Shown here piece by piece: positions 5,601 through 9,805 of a DNA stretch of 9,805 bases; position 1 is the stretch's first letter, and each line of letters opens with the position of its first letter. This DNA comes from DATGZX01 sp035296965 (lineage in GTDB: Bacteria; Planctomycetota; Planctomycetia; Gemmatales; Gemmataceae). The stretch is taken from the NCBI GenBank assembly GCA_035296965.1, contig DATGZX010000372.1, forward strand, positions 1-9,805, in the 5' to 3' direction. A program made the position numbers and the translations under genes. The notes under the pieces were generated by a model. That model made no database searches, was not told the DNA's origin, and worked only from the letters and a program-made list of their open reading frames with translations.

Positions 5601-8600
5601 CTATGCAGCCTCCGAAGGAAACTCGCCCAGGCCCGCTTCCCCCCACATCGCTTTGAGCTTGCTCTGCTCGGCAGGTGGGACATTGTTGCAGACGACGGCG
5701 AAATTCTTGGCGACCGTGTTGGCCAGATGACTGTCATTCACACCAAGAAATGCCCGAACACTCTTAATCATCCAGCGACCACTTTCAAAGAAGTCTCCCT
5801 GTTCCGCAGCCAATTTTCCCAGTTGGCTGTAGCTGATGGCGGCTCCGTGCTCGTTGCCCTGCTTCTCTTCAATCGCCAGGGACTTGCGATACCACTGTTC
5901 GGCGGCTGCGAGGTCGCCTCGTTGCTCCGCGACCGTTCCAAGCTGGTGGTAAGTGTTGGCGGCGCCGTGCTCGTTAGCGTGTTTCTCCTTTATGGCGAGG
6001 GATTTGAGATACCATCCCTCGGCAGCGGCTAAATCGCCCTGCTTCTGGGTGACCATCCCCAGCTGGTGGTAGGAGAGGGAAGCTCCCATATCGTTGCCCT
6101 GTTCCTCATCAATCGCGAGGGACCTACGATACCACTGCCCCGCAGTGGCAAGATCGGCCCGTTCCTCGGCAAGCCTTCCCAGATGAAAGCAGGTGCTGGC
6201 CGCAGCGTGATCCCCACGCTTCTCCTTTATGGCGAGGGACTTGCGATACCATTGCTCAGCAGAGGCGAAGTCGCGCTGCTCCTCCGCGATGATTCCCAGT
6301 TGGTGGTAGGTGTTGGCAGCTCCGCGCTCGTCGCCCTGTTTCTCCTTTATGGCGAGGGACTTGCGATACCACTGCTCGGCGGCAGCGAAATCGCGCTGTT
6401 CCTGTGCGATGCTCCCCAGTTGGTGACAGGTGGCGGCGGCACCACCCTCCCACCCGTGTCCCTCGCTTATGGCGAGGGACTTGCGATACGACTGCTCAGC
6501 AGAGGCGAAGTCGCGCTGCTCCTCCGCGATCGCCCCCAGTTGATGGTAGGCGGCAGCTTCGCTTCTCGTGTCTCCGGACGATTTGCTTTCGTTCGCCCGC
6601 CGCTCGAACAGACGAGTCGCCTCGGCAAAGTTGCGAGCGCTTTGCGCAAATACGGCTAGGGACTGGATGAGTGCGGCCGTATCAGTTTCCATGCTAAGCC
6701 GTTCCGCCTCCCCCAGGGCATAGTGGAAATTTTGGCCATGCAGATAGAAATAAACCCTCTGCTCGTGCGGTTCCTTCCGCGCCAAATTGTCGGCCACAAA
6801 GCACATCACGTCCACAAACGCTTTCGCCCACAAATCGCGCATTGACTGCGGTGTTTCAGCGAGGCTCTTGGAACGCAAATATCCCGTCAGCACTGGGTGC
6901 ATTTCGTAGATAGCCTGCCCAACGTCGCGCAGCAAACCCGCCGAAACCAAGGCTTGCATCAGCCTGTCTATCATACCGCGCGTCCTAGCCGATTCCGCCT
7001 CCTTGGCCATCGCTTCCAGATAATCGGCGTCTAGATAACCCTCGTGCATAGCGACGGGAATAAGCAATGTCTGAAGCTCTGGCGGCAACGATTGCCCGAC
7101 AAATCCCAGCGTGGCATAAAGCTTTGCCAAGTCCTCATTCCCCTCCATCTTCAAACTCGCGAGGTTCGACCGCAGCGCTTCGGCCACTTGGCCAGCGCTC
7201 ATCTTTTCCAAACGAGGCAAAATGGCGCGCATGGCTAGCGGATGGCCGCCCAGCAGGTCCATCAGCCCCACCAGTTTTTCATCGTTGCGATCAATGCTTA
7301 ACCCGAGGTCACGCAGAATGACTTCGCAATATTCCCAACGCTCCTCGCGATCCAGCCCTCCAAGAGGCAGGAGGAATCGCCGTTGTGGGCCAAGCCAATC
7401 CTCAGAAGACCGGCTGGTGATAATGACCTTGCTTGCCCCGCCCCTCAGCTTGTCCAGAAAGTCAGCAAGAAGCTTTCGGTCGGGTTCCGGGAGATTCGCC
7501 GTGATCGCCGTTCCCGCAATACCAGCGGCGGATTCGAAGTTGTCCCAGACGATGATGAAACGATGCTCGTTGAACGCGGTTGCCAGGGCTTCGATCTTCT
7601 TATCCATGGGCGCGGTGGCAAATTGCCCGCCAAACAGCGGTTCCCCGAGGCGATTGAACACGTACTCCGCGCTCCTTATTTCCTGAAACCCCAGCCAGAA
7701 GCAGCCCTCGCCCAAGCCTCCGGTGGAATCGAGCCACTGCAAGAATCCGCGAGCCAATGTAGTTTTGCCGACTCCGCCCAATCCTTGAACGAGAATTCCG
7801 GCGGGCGGACGCCGCATTGCGCGTTCCATGGCGAGTATGGCGCTGTCGCGGCCGACGAAGCCATAAGGATTCTTCTCCCGTCTCAAATCCTCGGGGAGCT
7901 TGGAAGCTTGCGGCGCAAAAGTCTTGCGAGCCTCGGCCGCAAAAGAAAAATTCAGCGGGTCCTGCTGATAGAGCACCGGCAACAGCCAGTCCTGCAGCGG
8001 AAACTTCCCGCGCACGCAAACCCGTTTGTCCTGTCTGAACATCTGTTGACGGCCCGCTCGCAGGGCGCCGGCCATGCTGCCTTCTTCAAAGAGACGACGG
8101 TAAAACGGCGGCAGGAACTCCTGTGCTCCGCTGACGTAAAGCGAATACGCCATGGCCACGACACTGCGCATTCCGGAACGCAACAGGGCCGCAGCCACGG
8201 AAGAGAAAGGATTATCCGCGCTCCCACCGACCATGGCCGACTGACAGGCGTTCAGCACCACGCTGGGCACAGCGTGTTCTTTCAGCAACACGCTGAGCTT
8301 TTCGGCGGTAATCGGGTCCGGCTGGCCGTCTTCGGCTTCAAAAACCAGCTTGCCCTCGGGCCCTTGATACGTGTGGAGTGCCGGCGCAGATGCCTCCGCA
8401 GAGTATGCTCCGTGCCCATCGAAATGAAGGATGTGGTAGAAGCCGGGCCGCTCGCGGAGATGCTCGCGAAGCTGGTCAAAAGTGGGCGGGCGGAGCAATT
8501 CGACGTTGGCTGGCAGCTTCTCTTTTTCGATCAATTCGACCAGCGGACGGGCAATGGAACGGAACCCAATGTCACGATCGCCGTAAGGGCGCGCGACCAC

Positions 8601-9134
8601 CAGCAGGATGTTGACTTGATCGTTGGGAAGCGATGCTGACAGCGGCTGCGGATCTCGAATCTTGTTCAATCGCCGCTCGATCTGGCAAGTATGAGCGAGG
8701 ACGCCAACTTCTGGATCGCGCAACCCTTCCCAGGGCCAGGCTAACACTCTCGCGTCATCGCTCGAAATCTGGAGAAGCAATTCGGAATAGTCATCCGCCG
8801 TCGCGGCCTCGAACATCCGTCCGGCGGAGCGATTGCCAAATAACGCTTCAAAGGTTTGCTCTCCCCAATCCTTCAGCGCCTTCAACACACGGTCGGCGTG
8901 GTCGGTCTCCGGCGGGAAAGGATAGTCGAGGAAGGTCTCCAAATACCATTGGAGTTCACGCACCAGATCGCTGTTCGGCCTGCCCTCGACGGGAAAGCCA
9001 TGCGGAGACGGCGGCGACACGGGCTCGGCGGTCTTCCCGTCGCGCAGACGCACAACCTGGAAAGATGCCGGATCGCTGTCCGGGATGTGCCGGATCACGA
9101 GGGTCGTGTCGGTAGTGGAAACGCGCCCAGACAT
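5601..9134 (-). CDS. CHAT protease - STAND NTPase - TPR protein
   Basis: The product is 1177 residues from the chosen ATG. Residues 1-170 form an N-terminal region ending near WPWEGLRDP, as is common in CHAT proteins. The CHAT (caspase-like) domain spans about 172-391, with likely catalytic His241 in HFDGHG and Cys297 in LNACQSA. A STAND/NB-ARC-like NTPase starts near FVGRD (426-430). Walker A is GLGGVGKTT (451-459, Lys457), Walker B is FIIVWDN (526-532), ITSRS (572-576) fits the sensor motif, and GGHPLA (629-634) fits the GxP motif. A winged-helix-like part follows (about 680-755), then about eight 40-residue TPRs (821-1137). No membrane segment or signal peptide is seen, so it is probably cytosolic. 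By analogy the TPRs sense a signal, nucleotide exchange drives assembly and CHAT cleaves a target. The start is uncertain: an in-frame GTG at 9251 would add 39 unconserved-looking residues. All key motifs are present, so the protein is likely active. Confidence 0.93.
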   Translation of the reverse strand: MSGRVSTTDTTLVIRHIPDSDPASFQVVRLRDGKTAEPVSPPSPHGFPVEGRPNSDLVRELQWYLETFLDYPFPPETDHADRVLKALKDWGEQTFEALFGNRSAGRMFEAATADDYSELLLQISSDDARVLAWPWEGLRDPEVGVLAHTCQIERRLNKIRDPQPLSASLPNDQVNILLVVARPYGDRDIGFRSIARPLVELIEKEKLPANVELLRPPTFDQLREHLRERPGFYHILHFDGHGAYSAEASAPALHTYQGPEGKLVFEAEDGQPDPITAEKLSVLLKEHAVPSVVLNACQSAMVGGSADNPFSSVAAALLRSGMRSVVAMAYSLYVSGAQEFLPPFYRRLFEEGSMAGALRAGRQQMFRQDKRVCVRGKFPLQDWLLPVLYQQDPLNFSFAAEARKTFAPQASKLPEDLRREKNPYGFVGRDSAILAMERAMRRPPAGILVQGLGGVGKTTLARGFLQWLDSTGGLGEGCFWLGFQEIRSAEYVFNRLGEPLFGGQFATAPMDKKIEALATAFNEHRFIIVWDNFESAAGIAGTAITANLPEPDRKLLADFLDKLRGGASKVIITSRSSEDWLGPQRRFLLPLGGLDREERWEYCEVILRDLGLSIDRNDEKLVGLMDLLGGHPLAMRAILPRLEKMSAGQVAEALRSNLASLKMEGNEDLAKLYATLGFVGQSLPPELQTLLIPVAMHEGYLDADYLEAMAKEAESARTRGMIDRLMQALVSAGLLRDVGQAIYEMHPVLTGYLRSKSLAETPQSMRDLWAKAFVDVMCFVADNLARKEPHEQRVYFYLHGQNFHYALGEAERLSMETDTAALIQSLAVFAQSARNFAEATRLFERRANESKSSGDTRSEAAAYHQLGAIAEEQRDFASAEQSYRKSLAISEGHGWEGGAAATCHQLGSIAQEQRDFAAAEQWYRKSLAIKEKQGDERGAANTYHQLGIIAEEQRDFASAEQWYRKSLAIKEKRGDHAAASTCFHLGRLAEERADLATAGQWYRRSLAIDEEQGNDMGASLSYHQLGMVTQKQGDLAAAEGWYLKSLAIKEKHANEHGAANTYHQLGTVAEQRGDLAAAEQWYRKSLAIEEKQGNEHGAAISYSQLGKLAAEQGDFFESGRWMIKSVRAFLGVNDSHLANTVAKNFAVVCNNVPPAEQSKLKAMWGEAGLGEFPSEAA
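5724..6671 (-). repeat. Tandem 120-base repeats encoding the TPR array
   Basis: The TPR-coding part of the CHAT gene is a tandem repeat with a 120-base period (40 codons). One unit is 117 bases (39 codons). The string GGCGAGGGACTTGCGATAC on the plus strand recurs exactly 120 bases apart (6231, 6351, 6471), and close variants occur at 5874, 5994 and 6114. The central units share the core YHQLG.IAEEQRDFA.AEQWYRKSLAI; the outermost units are degenerate. The unit length and AEQWYRKSLAI pattern fit the 40-residue TPR type of kinesin light chains and many bacterial sensors. Confidence 0.9.
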
Positions 9135-9670
9135 GCAAAAAGAGACAAAGTACAGGGGCCCGGGGCTAAATTGAGAATTGAGTTTACTACTTTCAATGAT
9201 CGTGCGCGAGCTTGTTTCTTGGGGAAGGGTCTGGCCACCTATTCTCCGCACGCCCTTTTAGACCGTTTTCAGAGTTTCTATAAAGCATAGTCGCAATGCC
9301 CAAACCAAGCGCAAGCGTGGTGCGGAGTAGGGTTCAAAGGCCTCAGGTCCGAACCGTGCTTTATCGTTGACGGCATGACCCAAATCCGATAATCTTCTAC
9401 AAGATACATTATCTACAAGATAACATTTGATCTTTGACAATCCGACCCAAGCGAGGGTGTGGCTTTGACCTGGCCCCACAGGCCGAACCCATCTCCGTTC
9501 CAAAATGGGACGAAAGATTCATTCGCGCCCGCCCTAACTCCCATGTTCTCTAGATTTTGCGTATAAGTCCTGTAAACTCAAAGATCTAGCACATATAGAC
9601 AAACTGTAGGTCCTGTGTTTTCAAGATTTTACAGGCAAAAGGGGAGGGGGGGGGACCCGGTACTAAAGGT
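9135..9670. other. Gene-free, relatively AT-rich region upstream of the CHAT operon
   Basis: No convincing gene is seen. The stretch must contain the promoter of the minus-strand CHAT operon; on that strand TTGGGC followed after 15 bases by TATAGA (within about 9270-9300) is a weak sigma-70-like candidate only. Also present are short direct repeats (9396-9422), an inverted pair CCTGTAAA/TTTACAGG (9569-9576 and 9628-9635), and a run of nine G (9646-9654). From about 9380 to 9640 the base composition is clearly richer in A and T than the coding DNA, which fits imported or mobile-element-associated sequence. Confidence 0.5.
9396..9422. repeat. Paired direct repeats TCTACAAGATA
   Basis: TCTACAAGATA occurs at 9396-9406 and 9412-9422, 16 bases apart start to start. 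They lie about 260-290 bases upstream of the CHAT gene start. The arrangement could be a regulator-binding site, but the spacing and distance are not diagnostic. Confidence 0.4.
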
Positions 9671-9718
9671 ACAGACCGGGAGCATCCCTGACAAAACAGA
9701 CCGGGAGCATCCCTGACA
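9671..9718. repeat. Two identical 23-base direct repeats before the transposase gene
   Basis: The unit (9671-9693 and 9696-9718, separated by 2 bases) begins ACAGACCGGGAGC and ends CATCCCTGACA, with no mismatch between copies. The core GACCGGGA also has a partner CCCGGT at 9657-9662, so a short inverted pairing is possible. Confidence 0.85.
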
Positions 9719-9754
9719 CTGCCCAGGATGGCGAGCGCGAGTTACAAACAGCGC

Positions 9755-9805
9755 ATGCCATGGAAAGCGAGCAGTGTCATGGAAGAGAAACTACGGTTTG
9801 TCTTG
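9755..9805 (+). CDS. IS481-like transposase, N-terminal fragment (3' end outside window)
   Basis: The 17 visible residues read MPWKASSVMEEKLRFVL. This matches the start of many IS481/IS3-type transposases, which begin MPWK followed by a short variable stretch and a helix of the form 'M..K..FI.' leading into a helix-turn-helix that binds the element ends. The frame is open to the window edge. The assignment rests on a short but characteristic start and on the repeat pair upstream. The catalytic DDE domain would lie outside the window, so whether the gene is intact is unknown. Confidence 0.65.
   Translation, partial: MPWKASSVMEEKLRFVL

Larger units (their letters stand above)
9671..9805 (+). 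mobile_element. Left part of an IS481-like insertion sequence (runs off the window)
   Basis: The paired 23-base direct repeats at 9671-9718 are followed after 36 bases by a transposase start codon, and the element continues past the window edge. The exact left tip cannot be fixed because the right end and the target-site duplication are not visible. The 23-base unit ends in TGACA, and its reverse complement begins TGTCA, which resembles the TGT-type tips of this family. It is therefore probably a terminal or subterminal transposase-binding repeat. Confidence 0.5.

Noticed and set aside
5724..6671. Regular 120-base repeats that could suggest a CRISPR-like array
   Set aside because: The period is 40 codons, the frame stays open throughout and the translation is a clear TPR array; there are no short repeats with unique spacers.
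7383..8639. 418-codon open frame on the plus strand
   Set aside because: It lies fully antisense to the CHAT/STAND coding region, whose minus-strand translation has all expected motifs; the plus-strand product shows no family resemblance.
5601..9134. CHAT-TPR protein as part of a type III-E CRISPR (Craspase) system
   Set aside because: No CRISPR array or Cas7-11-like gene is in the window, and this protein has a STAND NTPase between CHAT and TPRs, which the Craspase protease lacks.
9258..9503. 81-codon open frame on the minus strand upstream of the CHAT gene
   Set aside because: No recognisable motif and no good ribosome binding site; the composition looks like non-coding DNA.

Overview
The window reads as a GC-rich soil-type bacterial chromosome segment, most likely from an acidobacterium. 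That guess rests on the style of the intergenic repeats (GGACGGGT...ACCCGTCC hairpins, GGTCGTTGGTCGTTGG runs, the CCCAGGTCTCG hairpin and a TGTAGAGACG palindrome) and on the mix of gene families. It is an impression from memory, not a phylogenetic result. No rRNA, tRNA or CRISPR array was seen.

Left part (1-4800), mostly housekeeping or metabolic single genes. In order: the C-terminal end of a BON-domain protein (+); a repeat block containing a decayed 3' piece of a larB copy (-); a small cupin gene (+); a second copy of the repeat block; an intact larB (-); a YdeI/OmpD-associated-type protein (+); a long ChaN-like (DUF399) protein (-); and a flavin prenyltransferase ubiX (+), which probably starts at a TTG codon. 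LarB and UbiX make unrelated enzyme cofactors (nickel-pincer nucleotide and prenylated FMN). Their usual partners LarC/LarE and UbiD are not in the window. Strand changes at almost every gene suggest separate transcription units.

Middle gap (4798-5135). There is no convincing gene. It holds several dispersed-type hairpins between the convergent ubiX and the accessory operon.

Right part (5136-9134, - strand), the most interesting unit. It is a two-gene operon. The first gene encodes a protein of about 1177 residues with a caspase-like CHAT protease domain, a STAND-type NTPase and about eight TPRs. It is followed 21 bases later by a 147-residue protein with one strongly hydrophobic segment. 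The architecture fits signal-gated, NTP-dependent conflict or cell-suicide systems: TPRs sense, the STAND module switches and assembles, and CHAT cleaves a target. The small protein is a candidate partner, target or membrane effector. That role is inference.

Right edge (9135-9805). A relatively AT-rich stretch without genes holds short direct repeats. The window then runs into the 5' end of an IS481-like transposase gene preceded by two identical 23-bp direct repeats. A mobile element next to the CHAT operon supports calling this end accessory DNA.
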